Shown piece by piece: positions 28,494 through 36,739 of a DNA stretch of 64,000 nt. The notes under the pieces are model-generated. The model was not told the DNA's origin. It did not search any database and was given only the letters and a program-made list of their open reading frames with translations. Where the stretch lies: NCBI GenBank assembly GCA_965116235.1, contig OZ220496.1, forward strand, positions 1,302,001 to 1,366,000. The letters run 5' to 3'. The first letter of the stretch is position 1; each line of letters opens with the position of its first letter. Origin of the DNA: MPNP01 sp965116235 (GTDB lineage Bacteria; Pseudomonadota; Alphaproteobacteria; Rhodobacterales; Rhodobacteraceae). The translations under genes and the position numbers were made by a program.

Positions 28494-30023
28494 TCAGAGA
28501 ATGATCAGTGCCAGCAGGCTTGCCAGCCCGAAGCCTAGCAGTCCGGCAATGATCAATTGATTTGTGGTATACTTGTCTGGCGTGGCTTGTGAGCATTCAA
28601 AGGCATCAAGTCTCGCAAGAGTATCCACCAATTGGGGTAATTGCGGAGGCAATTTGGCAAGTGCCCTCAGAGTTGCCGCCGCATCTCTGAGCACGGCTGC
28701 CGGTCCAACATGATCACTTATGTAGTCCTTGACTACCGGTTGAGCCACCGTCCACATGTTCAACTTGGGATCGAGGCTTCGAGCCACCCCTTCGACCACG
28801 ACCATGGTTCGTTGCAGCAGGATGAGTTCAGTTCGGGTCTCCATGCCGAACCGCTCAGTCACTTCAAACAAATGGGCCAGGAGCTTGGCCATTGAAATAT
28901 GGCTTGCGTCCATGCCCAAGATGGGGGCGCTCACGGCTCTGAGAGCCTGAGCAAAATCGTCCACATTCTGATTGGCCGGGACGTACCCGGCCTCGAAATG
29001 AACTTCCGCAACACGGTGATAATTCTGGGTGATGAAGCCATGCAGGATTTCAGCATAGACTCTTCGGGTAAAACTGTCTATTCGACCCATGATACCGAAA
29101 TCAAGAGCAATGATGTCTCCCGCTGGATTCACCTTCAGGTTGCCCTGATGCAGGTCGGCATGAAAAAACCCGTCTCTGAGGGCCTGTCGTAAAAACATCT
29201 GGATGAGACGAGAGGCGAGCAGCTCCAGGTCATGTCCTGCGCTTCGCAACGCCTCTATATCGTTGAGATTGATTCCCTCGGCCCACTCCAAGGTCAGGGC
29301 CTTCTTGGATGACAACGCCCATTTGATCTCGGGGACGCAAATGCCTTCGTCTTGTGCTGTTGTGGCGGCAAACTCGTCAGCCGCTGCGGCCTCCAGGCGT
29401 AGGTCGAGCTCTCTGTTGACAACCCCTTCAAAATGCTCGACCACTGCGCGGGGGCGCAGTCGACGCGAGGCCGGAGACAGGACCTTGACCATGCCAGCGG
29501 CAAGGTAAAAGGCATCAATATCCTTCTTGAAGGCTCTTTCGATGTTTGGTCGCAGAACCTTTACGGCCACGGGTTGGCCAGTGTCTTTAAGGACAGCCTT
29601 GTGAACCTGGGCAATTGATGCGGCGGCAATGGAATCGCTGAATTCCGAGAACACGTCAGCAATCCTGATTTCAAGCTCTTCTTCGATTGACGACTTGGCT
29701 GTCGAAGTAGGGAAGGGAGGCAGTTTATCCAGCAGCAGCTGAAGTTCTGAAGCCAGTTCCTTGCCGACGATGTCAGGCCGGGTTGACAGCAGTTGGCCAA
29801 ATTTTATGTAGGCCGGCCCCAAGGCGGTCAGGGCTCGGACCACGGGAGGCAAACTGGAATCCCCCCTGAGGCCAAAAATGGCAAAGGGCACTCCCAGTGT
29901 ACGCGCCAGCATCTTGAGGTTTGGATGTATTTGCAAGGCATTCAGGGCCACTGCCATTGCCCCGGTGCGCTGGAATGTTGCTCCCGTACGAACGAGTCTG
30001 ATCAGATTGTGCGGACCACGCAT
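28494..30023 (-). CDS. ubiB: Ubiquinone biosynthesis ABC1-family kinase UbiB
   Basis: ABC1/UbiB atypical kinase-like ATPase needed for ubiquinone biosynthesis, inner-membrane associated; ~509 residues. Features are PPVVRALTALGPAYIKFGQLLSTRPD, with the KxGQ motif that occupies the nucleotide pocket; QPVAVKVLRPNI (ATP-binding Lys); FFHADLHQGNLKV and ALDFGIMGRI (catalytic-loop and DFG-like segments); and two C-terminal hydrophobic helices ending LASLLALIIL. The ATG is 3 bp after the ubiE stop, so it forms an operon with ubiE, the usual alphaproteobacterial pair. Confidence 0.95.
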   Translation of the reverse strand: MRGPHNLIRLVRTGATFQRTGAMAVALNALQIHPNLKMLARTLGVPFAIFGLRGDSSLPPVVRALTALGPAYIKFGQLLSTRPDIVGKELASELQLLLDKLPPFPTSTAKSSIEEELEIRIADVFSEFSDSIAAASIAQVHKAVLKDTGQPVAVKVLRPNIERAFKKDIDAFYLAAGMVKVLSPASRRLRPRAVVEHFEGVVNRELDLRLEAAAADEFAATTAQDEGICVPEIKWALSSKKALTLEWAEGINLNDIEALRSAGHDLELLASRLIQMFLRQALRDGFFHADLHQGNLKVNPAGDIIALDFGIMGRIDSFTRRVYAEILHGFITQNYHRVAEVHFEAGYVPANQNVDDFAQALRAVSAPILGMDASHISMAKLLAHLFEVTERFGMETRTELILLQRTMVVVEGVARSLDPKLNMWTVAQPVVKDYISDHVGPAAVLRDAAATLRALAKLPPQLPQLVDTLARLDAFECSQATPDKYTTNQLIIAGLLGFGLASLLALIIL

Positions 30024-30025
30024 GT

Positions 30026-30778
30026 CTAGAGTTTCCAGCCCGAGTGGATGGCAACTATGCCAAGGGACAGATTGCGGTATTTGACCTGTTCAAATCCTGC
30101 CTGCTTTATGCGCTCGGCAAACTCGACCTGTGAGGGGAAATTGCGAATGCTTTCCACCAAATACCGATAACTCTCGGTATCTTGCGTAACGATGCCACCT
30201 AATTGGGGAATGACCTTGAATGAGTAGTTGTCATAGAGTTCATTCAAATGTTCGTTGGCGACCTGACTGAACTCCAGAATCATCAACCGCCCCCCTAGTT
30301 TCAATACTCGCTTTATTTCAAGCAGAGACTTGTCGATGGAGGCAAAATTCCTGATTCCGAAGCCGATTGTGCAGTAATCGAAAGTATGATCCGGGAATGG
30401 CAGTTGCATGGCATCTCCGGCAATCCAGTTGAGGTGCTCTGCGCAAGATATATGGGTCAGTTTTTCTTGTCCTGCAAAGAGCATTTCCGGAGTGAAATCC
30501 ACGATGTTGACGATTGCCGCTGGCGCTCGCCTTATGATCCGTTTGGCAATGTCACCGGTTCCACCGGCGAGATCAAGGCAGCAGGAACGATCTCTCGGCG
30601 CCAACCAGTCAACCATTGCATCCTTCCAGGCTCGATGGGCGCCAAGAGACATCAGGTCGTTCATGAGGTCGTACCGTGATGACACGTTGGCAAAAACGTT
30701 CTTGACCAGGGCTGGCTTCTCAGCCGTGGAAACAGTTCGTGCCCCGAAACTGGTCAGCTCGGAATTCTCGGCGGACAT
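30026..30778 (-). CDS. ubiE: Ubiquinone/menaquinone methyltransferase UbiE
   Basis: SAM-dependent C-methyltransferase of quinone biosynthesis, ~250 residues. The motif I region is CCLDLAGGTGDIAKRI; the family signatures YDLMNDLMSLGAHRAWKD and RVLKLGGRLMILEFSQ are present; the C-terminal NLSLGIVAIHSGWK is diagnostic. I chose the ATG at 30778 (MSAENSEL...); the open frame extends to 30829 but without conservation to the family. It is upstream partner of ubiB. Confidence 0.95.
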   Translation of the reverse strand: MSAENSELTSFGARTVSTAEKPALVKNVFANVSSRYDLMNDLMSLGAHRAWKDAMVDWLAPRDRSCCLDLAGGTGDIAKRIIRRAPAAIVNIVDFTPEMLFAGQEKLTHISCAEHLNWIAGDAMQLPFPDHTFDYCTIGFGIRNFASIDKSLLEIKRVLKLGGRLMILEFSQVANEHLNELYDNYSFKVIPQLGGIVTQDTESYRYLVESIRNFPSQVEFAERIKQAGFEQVKYRNLSLGIVAIHSGWKL

Positions 30779-31296
30779 GCGCTTGGTCGAAAATTGGATT
30801 CGAGGGAAGGCAAAATGGTTCAGTCTCAATTTGTCGGCGGATGGTCAAGAGATTAGTTGCAAACGGAGCGGTTGCAAGAAGTCGCAACTTTTGCCATGCC
30901 AGTTAAGATTTGGACTCACATTTCATAAATGCAGCAAGAATCCGGATGGCCGGCACGGATTGATGGGCTCTGGCCATGCCGCCAAAGCCGTCAGTTCGTC
31001 GTTCTCGTTGGCCAGTTGAGGTTAGGTCATCATGGAGGTCCGAGCCCCCCCCCTTGACGCAATCAGCGAAGACAGCTCGATTGTGCTACAAATGTCAGCA
31101 TTCACTGACCATTCCAGAGGTCCTGAAAACAGTATGGAGGGAATTCATATATACCTCGGGAAACTGGCATCTGGATCATCAAACGCGTTCTAGCAGGAAC
31201 GTCTTGTAGGCGTTAGGACTTCAGGCTCTCCTTTCGCATTGTGGGCATTCATGCACGGTTCATCCGTCAATGTTGGATTAACGACACTGTCTTCGT
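30779..31296. other. Intergenic with C9 tract and a possible 53-codon ORF
   Basis: A C9 run (31045-31053) lies just inside a small plus-strand frame starting ATG 31032 (MEVRAPPLDAISEDSS) and ending at 31193. I do not recognise the protein and there is no strong ribosome-binding site. The region is the left edge of the icm segment. Confidence 0.35.
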
Positions 31297-31662
31297 TCAG
31301 CTCTCATATTCAATATTGCTGTCTCCGCCCGACGACCATATGGGGTTTGACTTGCAAACATTGCAGATCCGATTGCCGATCCCGTCCGAATAAAACAGTT
31401 TGCGACATCGCAGGCAAGGCCTGAGTTTGGCCCGTGTCCGCGTTGACAAAGGCGCAATAGAAGAGGTGCCTCTTCGAGATTTTAAGCCCAGTCTGAAGGC
31501 TTTTATTTCAACAGCCTTGGGAGACCGTCCCACTTGTTGGGAAATATGAATGGCCGGTACTCCCCGGAGCCATAAATTCGTGAGAATCTTTGTTTCAACC
31601 GCGCTCCAACTCTCGAATCTGGATTTATGTCGTTTTGAGCTTTTTCTCTCAATGTTTGACAT
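31297..31662 (-). CDS. HTH/zinc-ribbon DNA-binding protein (GcrA-like N-terminus)
   Basis: A ~121-residue basic protein. The N-terminal half (WSAVETKILTNLWLRGVPAIHISQQVGRSPKAVEIKAFRLGL) is a homeodomain-like helix-turn-helix of the kind found in GcrA and Myb/SANT-like factors. The C-terminal half has a Cys4 zinc ribbon (CLRCRKLFYSDGIGNRICNVCK), seen fused to such domains in alphaproteobacteria. I chose the ATG at 31662 because GGGAG precedes it at good spacing; an ATG at 31677 is the alternative. It is divergent from icmD across ~330 bp and may control it; that is inference. Confidence 0.7.
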   Translation of the reverse strand: MSNIERKSSKRHKSRFESWSAVETKILTNLWLRGVPAIHISQQVGRSPKAVEIKAFRLGLKSRRGTSSIAPLSTRTRAKLRPCLRCRKLFYSDGIGNRICNVCKSNPIWSSGGDSNIEYES

Positions 31663-31991
31663 CTCTGAATCTCCCATTACAGCTTCTTGTGCCCGGGAGT
31701 GACCTTTGGCCTTGAGAGATCCGATTCAAGAATTGCCCGATTCAGCCGATTGTTGCATCCGTGTGCCTCCCTCCAAGGAGTCGTCAAGGCAAGTTCGGCA
31801 CGCTTAAAACCTGAACCGCAAGAGTCTTCCGGCTTGCCATTTTCTCAGCGGAGGCAAGAATCAGCCAGGAAATCCGGCCCGGCTTTTTCGACATGAAATT
31901 TCAAGGATGAAGATTTTTCTGGCAGGTTTCACCAAGCTGGAGACAATGGTTCACGAGGGACCAATCCCGAAGATTGTCTTTAGGAACGAAG

Positions 31992-32372
31992 GTGAACCGT
32001 GTGTTTCGTACATCTCTGACTTTATCGATACTCATTTTCGTCATGCTGCATCATTACGCATACGGACAGGTCAGCAACATTGGAGACATGGCTTCGGTGT
32101 TGCAATCGCAAGTCGGAGACATCGCTGACTTGATTGGTGCGGTCGCCTTTTTGCTTGGAGTGGGTATAGCCATGGTCGGTCTCCTCAAGTTTAGACAACA
32201 TGCCCTGAACCCAAATGATCCTTCGGCACGCTTGTCCACCGCCTTCACGCTCGTTTTTGTCGGGGCGGCGCTTGTTGCCATACCGACTACTCTCGGCGTT
32301 GGCATTGGATCACTATTTGGCAGTGGAGTGACGAATGTTTCGGTCGATGGGTCCTTGCGCAACATAAAGTAG
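31992..32372 (+). CDS. icmD: Dot/Icm type IVB secretion protein IcmD (DotP)-like
   Basis: A small secreted or inner-membrane component of type IVB secretion systems. A hydrophobic leader (FRTSLTLSILIFVMLHHYAYGQ) ends in a likely cleavage site. A conserved core follows with IGDMAS near the new N-terminus, LIGAVAFLLGVGIAMVGLLKFRQHALNPNDPS, and a second membrane helix STAFTLVFVGAALVAIPTTLG, matching IcmD/IcmC proteins in length (~126) and order. The GTG at 31992 was chosen (GGAA 7 bp upstream); a TTG at 31974 is in frame. The next gene is icmJ, 7 bp away, as in Legionella (icmD-icmJ-icmB). IcmC/DotE, which shares the fold, is the alternative. Confidence 0.72.
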   Translation: MNRVFRTSLTLSILIFVMLHHYAYGQVSNIGDMASVLQSQVGDIADLIGAVAFLLGVGIAMVGLLKFRQHALNPNDPSARLSTAFTLVFVGAALVAIPTTLGVGIGSLFGSGVTNVSVDGSLRNIK

Positions 32373-32378
32373 ACTTTC

Positions 32379-33116
32379 ATGTGCGGTTTACTTGAGCAAG
32401 TCTTGCAAGAGTCTGTCGTGACGCTTTCGACCGGGGTTCGGACGCACGCGAAATTGGCCTTGGAATCAGCGGATACGATGGATCTCTGCTTTGAGCGTGA
32501 TCAATGGGCGTGCAAACACTGTCGGGTTCGGCTGCCTGAGTACATGGAAGTTGAACACAAAGAGCATTGTGCAGCCTGTGAGCTGGATGACATGCATACG
32601 GTGTGCCAGTTTTGTCACAATCTGAGGCACCTTGTTTGGGCGTCCTCGCGCGGAAAAGTGAAATTGATCTGGTTCCCAAGTATTTCGCAAGTGTTTCTTC
32701 ATCGTCTGGCCTGGACCGTGGTACTGACAACCGGAAAATTGATTCAAGATGACATGATTGATGAAGCGGTCGCGGATTTGATGGCGTGCATAAATCGCCG
32801 AGAGATGGTCATGGCTGAGGTTGTTGGCAGTTCTGACCCGCTGACGCTGTTCGAGGCCCTGCTGACCGTTCGTCGACTGGAAGGGCCTGACAGTTTTCTC
32901 AAGAAAGTTCGGTTTCTCGATGAATTTGTTCGATTTTGGCCAACTGCTGCTTATCACCCGGGCCAGGCTGAAATCGAGCCCTCGGCAAAAGTGAGTGTCT
33001 GGAAGAAGGGCCGGTTCAGGGACATGTCTGATCAAGTTCGAGATTCATTTCGGTTCAATACAAATGCATTCCACCATTTCCCCGATACCGTAACAGACTC
33101 GAGGGAATCGGCGTGA
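32379..33116 (+). CDS. icmJ: Dot/Icm protein IcmJ (DotN)-like
   Basis: IcmJ/DotN is a zinc-binding, HNH-like structural component of the Dot/Icm coupling complex. The signature here is FERDQWACKHCRVRLPEYMEVEH with VCQFCHNLRHLVWASS: two CxxC pairs plus the conserved His, in the place and spacing of the family's metal sites. The middle (SKGKVKLIWFPSISQVFLHRLAWTV-type segment, then DPLTLFEALLTVR) also follows the family's plan. Length is ~245 residues. It is 7 bp after icmD. In Legionella icmB follows directly; here a 20-kb island separates it from icmB at 53.4 kb. Confidence 0.78.
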   Translation: MCGLLEQVLQESVVTLSTGVRTHAKLALESADTMDLCFERDQWACKHCRVRLPEYMEVEHKEHCAACELDDMHTVCQFCHNLRHLVWASSRGKVKLIWFPSISQVFLHRLAWTVVLTTGKLIQDDMIDEAVADLMACINRREMVMAEVVGSSDPLTLFEALLTVRRLEGPDSFLKKVRFLDEFVRFWPTAAYHPGQAEIEPSAKVSVWKKGRFRDMSDQVRDSFRFNTNAFHHFPDTVTDSRESA

Positions 33117-33796
33117 CATCCTTCAATCAGAAGTTTTTGAAGGAGACTTTGCCAATGTTTAGGCCGAACTTCCGAAACTGAATTTTTGTAACCTTACAAG
33201 AACAGGCACTATTTTTACTTTGGGATGGCGTCCAGCTGGACAGGTTTCAGACGATGCACATGCCCAGAAACTCCAAGGCCCACCCTGCAGCGGGGTCGGT
33301 ATCATCGTCGGTCCAGCCAAGCAAAAAACCGGTCGGCCATCGGGCGTATGCCGGGTGATCACCTTGTGCCGGGCTTGGGACAACGGGGTCGCCGGTGCCA
33401 CGACCGATGGTCGCGCCGGACGGCCGTCATCATGGAACAGAAGGGATTGCCCGGTCGTACGCAAACGCCATTCGACATATCAGGCCAGCATGCACGGCCG
33501 AACACGGGTGCATCCGCGATAGGCCCGATGCTGATCGACCGGCCGGACCTTCCGATCCACAGTTTCAGGCTTCAGACGGCGGGGTCCACACGGGCCCGGT
33601 GCTTATCGGACTGCACAGTCTCATCGGCCTTCATGACTATATCCGGCCGGCACGACATGGATGCCGTCCGAGGTTGCTTCGGTATGATGTTCTTGACCTC
33701 TTGACACCCGGTGAACCCATCGTCCCGTACGATGACGGTGAAGTGCGATCTCATCTTGAACTAGATCATGACGGGTTCCCGCCGCCGGCTTGTACC
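33117..33796. other. Left edge of accessory island, decayed sequence
   Basis: There is no intact gene. Bases ~33163-33265 are an imperfect repeat of ~40151-40255, and the translations share the pattern IFVxxQxxAL...RxxxMH. The copy here has an in-frame stop, while the other copy is in an ORF interrupted by the IS4 element. The remaining ~500 bp are GC-rich with overlapping frames in all phases and no recognisable domain. Confidence 0.4.
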
Positions 33797-33815
33797 GATG
33801 CCGACAACCGGCATC
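33797..33815 (-). terminator. Hairpin after autotransporter
   Basis: The GATGCCG/CGGCATC hairpin has the same stem and loop size as at 2272-2290, ~33 bp after the stop codon of this paralogue. There is no U-run. Confidence 0.45.
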
Positions 33816-33847
33816 ACCCCGTACCCCAACGGCCTTCAGTCTCCCGA

Positions 33848-36643
33848 TCAGAAGCGGAAGGTCACGGACAGACCGCCGCCAAAATGAGTATTGTCACTCC
33901 CCGCCGTCGCATAAAAGGCATCCCCTGTCAGCATCGTTGTGTCGCGGTCGCCAAGAGACATCGCCCCACCCACGCCCAGACGCACCCAGGTCGGCTTTAC
34001 CTCGGTCGCCAGCCGGGTGCCGGCCACCATCACCGCATGTTTGGACGAGAACTCATGCTCCAGATCCACCGACGCATACAGCCGACGGTCGGCATTCTTG
34101 GGACCCAGTTCGGCCAGTACGCCGACACGACCCCTAACACTCTGATTGGTGCCGGGGGTGACCAGACCGGCCCCATCAAGCCTAGTTGGTTCGTTAAAGG
34201 CGTCCATGTCCACCGATGACCAGGACAGACCTCCACGCGGAATCACGGTCATGTCTCCCATGGACATCGGCTGGCCGACTTCCACACCGAACGCCAGACC
34301 GTTGCCTTTACCCGTGGAGGTGATCATGCCATGGCGATTGGACATCAGCGCGACATCAGAGAACCGGGCGTAGCTCAGCTGGCCGTCCACATACAGCCCG
34401 CTGTCATCCGTCCAGGTCAGGGACACGCCCACACCGGTGCCACTCGCCTCAATGGTGCCACCATTCCTGACGGTGGCCTCACTCTGCCGGTAATGGGCAT
34501 TCACGCCGAGCACCAGACGCTCATCGGTCGGCACCTCCAGACCCGCCTCAAAGTCGGTCTGCTTGATATCCCACGCCAGAGACCGACGCCGAAAGCCCTG
34601 GGCCGTCGTCGATGTGTCGGCCATTCGCTCCCCATCGCGAACCGCCAGACGCACCCAGACACCCGTGCGGGCACCCGGCACAGCCACATGCTCCCCCTTG
34701 CTGCTCTCGACCATGACCTCCTCTTCACCGGCGTTCCGGCGGGGCACGGCCATGCGCGTGCTGTAGGGCGTCAGGTCCACCAGACCCAGAAGCACCGACG
34801 GCAACACCTCATACAGACGCGCCCGGTGGCTGTACAGACGCAAGACCGGAGCCGACGCAACATCCTTGAACTGGTAACCCTTATCATCGTCAAGCTCCTC
34901 GAGCTGTGCCTTGAACACCTGATCATACACGCCCACGCGTTTGCCTCGACGATACACAGCATTGCCCACCTTCAGTTCCGTGTCGGCTCCCGACGCACTG
35001 CGGGTCTTGAACTGGAGTGTTGACCGGGTGGATTGATCGTTGCTTCCTGCCTTCACCGGGTTCAGGATCTGGCCTTCGACATGACCCACAACACCCGCCT
35101 CGTCCTCTTCCAGGATGATGGTCACCGGATTGGCGCCCATGTGGGTGTCCACCTTGATGGCTACCTTTTTCTTGGAATCGGCATGGACACTACTCACATG
35201 CGCCCGGGGCCCAATCACGATCGTGCCGCCCACACCACCCAAGATGTGCAAACCGGCGTATTCGGTGTCACCACCCATGACCATGCCACGGATAGTAACA
35301 TTAAACTTTTGTTTGGCCAGACTTCTTTGGTCGACCTGAATGCCATGGCGGTCCGCTATGATCGAACTGCCTTCCTTTGTCTCGATCTTGGCCTTGGCAC
35401 CATTGTAAGCAAGGGCACGAATGCCAATCTCCTTTGCCGTGACGCTGCTGCCCTTCTCCAGTGTAACCGTGACGTCTTCGTTGCCATATGCATATATGCC
35501 ATCTGCCGCCGCATTGATTGTGCCTCTATGGATGATCTCAACTGCACCGTTGCGGTCAGAGTTGAGGACAGCTCCGATCCCATAACCGCCAGACCCGCTT
35601 GTCACAATCTCACTGTCCGCTCCCGTTTCAATCTTGACGTCGCCCCCGGCTGGCGTGTCACCGGGATCTTCGAGGGATACATATATCCCATGCACCACGG
35701 CGTATATATGCCCCGAATGCATGATCATGACGTTGCCGTCTCCCTTGGAATAAATCGTAGCTTCAATGCCCGACCGGCCGATGGACTTGTCTTTCATGCC
35801 GATCATCACCCCCGGGTCCACCGTGATGTTGACATCGCCCTTGGCAAAATGAGTGACTCTTACGCCATACCCAGATTGTTTAGCACTGGGCGTGTCCTCC
35901 GCGAGAATGAAGCCGCCCTTGAGATCAATCTTGATCGGAATCGTCGTACCCTCGGCTGCTCCAGTGGTCGTAGCGATGATGCCCACCTTGCCACTAGCCG
36001 TCGACTTTGACACGTCAATTTCGGCACTCGACACGAGGTTGATGCCGCTGTCGTCATCAAGAGCCGTATTGGCTTCCCCCTTGTGCCTGAGATAAATGCC
36101 TGCGACTATCATACCACCGGACAAGGCATTCTTGATTTCGCTGCCCGGATCCAACTGCAACTTGAGCAGTCCCGTCCCGTCCCGTGCCAGGTCTATGCTC
36201 GTCCCAGTGGAATGGATTATTACGTCACCCATGACTGTGACATCGTCCTCCTCGGCACCATCCGCTGTAACCTCAATGCCCTTTTTCTTGGTCGGTTTGT
36301 CGCTTGTGCCGATATTGAATTCGTTCAGCGTCAATTTCAGGCCGTTAAGAAGTCCCTGGCACAAAAGCTCCTCGTCATACTCGTCGGTCTTGGTCACCTC
36401 CGGTGGATTGTCATCCGGAAGCGTCTCAGCCGTCCCGTTACTCAGGGTGCAGGTGCCTTGGGCCGATGAGGGATGCGGCGAGGCGACAAGCATCCCTAGC
36501 CCGACAAGCAACACTCCAATCGTCGAAAGCCTGAATGCTGACACGACGAGGGAGCGGGTCGAAAGGTCATCTACCCCCCCCCGCTCGCGTTCATGGGTAC
36601 ACACAGGCTGTGCCCAGATCGAAATCAATTCTGTCATGACCAT
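33848..36643 (-). CDS. Autotransporter adhesin, phase-variable, read as ON
   Basis: The ATG at 36643 (MVMTELISIWAQPV) has AAGGGA at -9. The frame continues through the G9 run as HERERGGVDDLSTRS into the signal helix TIGVLLVGLGMLVASPHPSSAQG, so as sequenced this is the only one of three complete copies in frame. The passenger (~600 residues) contains beta-helix repeats (VEIIHRGTINAAADGIYA, VTVTLEKGSSVTAKEIGIRA). The linker RLYSHRARLYEVLPSVLLG is followed by a barrel ending SVTFRF. Length is ~931. The promoter-side G tract of the other copies is interrupted here (G4-C-G6, 36691-36701), which would limit slippage. The second in-frame start at M3 (36637) is possible. It lies 75-100 bp downstream of the next paralogue's stop, in tandem. 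Confidence 0.9.
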   Translation of the reverse strand: MVMTELISIWAQPVCTHERERGGVDDLSTRSLVVSAFRLSTIGVLLVGLGMLVASPHPSSAQGTCTLSNGTAETLPDDNPPEVTKTDEYDEELLCQGLLNGLKLTLNEFNIGTSDKPTKKKGIEVTADGAEEDDVTVMGDVIIHSTGTSIDLARDGTGLLKLQLDPGSEIKNALSGGMIVAGIYLRHKGEANTALDDDSGINLVSSAEIDVSKSTASGKVGIIATTTGAAEGTTIPIKIDLKGGFILAEDTPSAKQSGYGVRVTHFAKGDVNITVDPGVMIGMKDKSIGRSGIEATIYSKGDGNVMIMHSGHIYAVVHGIYVSLEDPGDTPAGGDVKIETGADSEIVTSGSGGYGIGAVLNSDRNGAVEIIHRGTINAAADGIYAYGNEDVTVTLEKGSSVTAKEIGIRALAYNGAKAKIETKEGSSIIADRHGIQVDQRSLAKQKFNVTIRGMVMGGDTEYAGLHILGGVGGTIVIGPRAHVSSVHADSKKKVAIKVDTHMGANPVTIILEEDEAGVVGHVEGQILNPVKAGSNDQSTRSTLQFKTRSASGADTELKVGNAVYRRGKRVGVYDQVFKAQLEELDDDKGYQFKDVASAPVLRLYSHRARLYEVLPSVLLGLVDLTPYSTRMAVPRRNAGEEEVMVESSKGEHVAVPGARTGVWVRLAVRDGERMADTSTTAQGFRRRSLAWDIKQTDFEAGLEVPTDERLVLGVNAHYRQSEATVRNGGTIEASGTGVGVSLTWTDDSGLYVDGQLSYARFSDVALMSNRHGMITSTGKGNGLAFGVEVGQPMSMGDMTVIPRGGLSWSSVDMDAFNEPTRLDGAGLVTPGTNQSVRGRVGVLAELGPKNADRRLYASVDLEHEFSSKHAVMVAGTRLATEVKPTWVRLGVGGAMSLGDRDTTMLTGDAFYATAGSDNTHFGGGLSVTFRF
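36574..36582 (-). repeat. G9 run at autotransporter 5' end
   Basis: Nine G sit between AACGCGAGC and TAGATGAC. Relative to the ATG at 36643, G9 is in frame (RGGVDD). Relative to a second ATG at 36594 (ATGAACGCGAGC), G9 gives an immediate stop, so tract length selects between starts. Confidence 0.9.
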
Positions 36644-36739
36644 TGTTCCCTTCTCGTTATCCAAAAAGTAAAGTCTGTTAGAAAATAAATCCCCCCGCCC
36701 CAGCGTGAGCTATGGCTAATTCAGCAAATGAAGTTCCGC

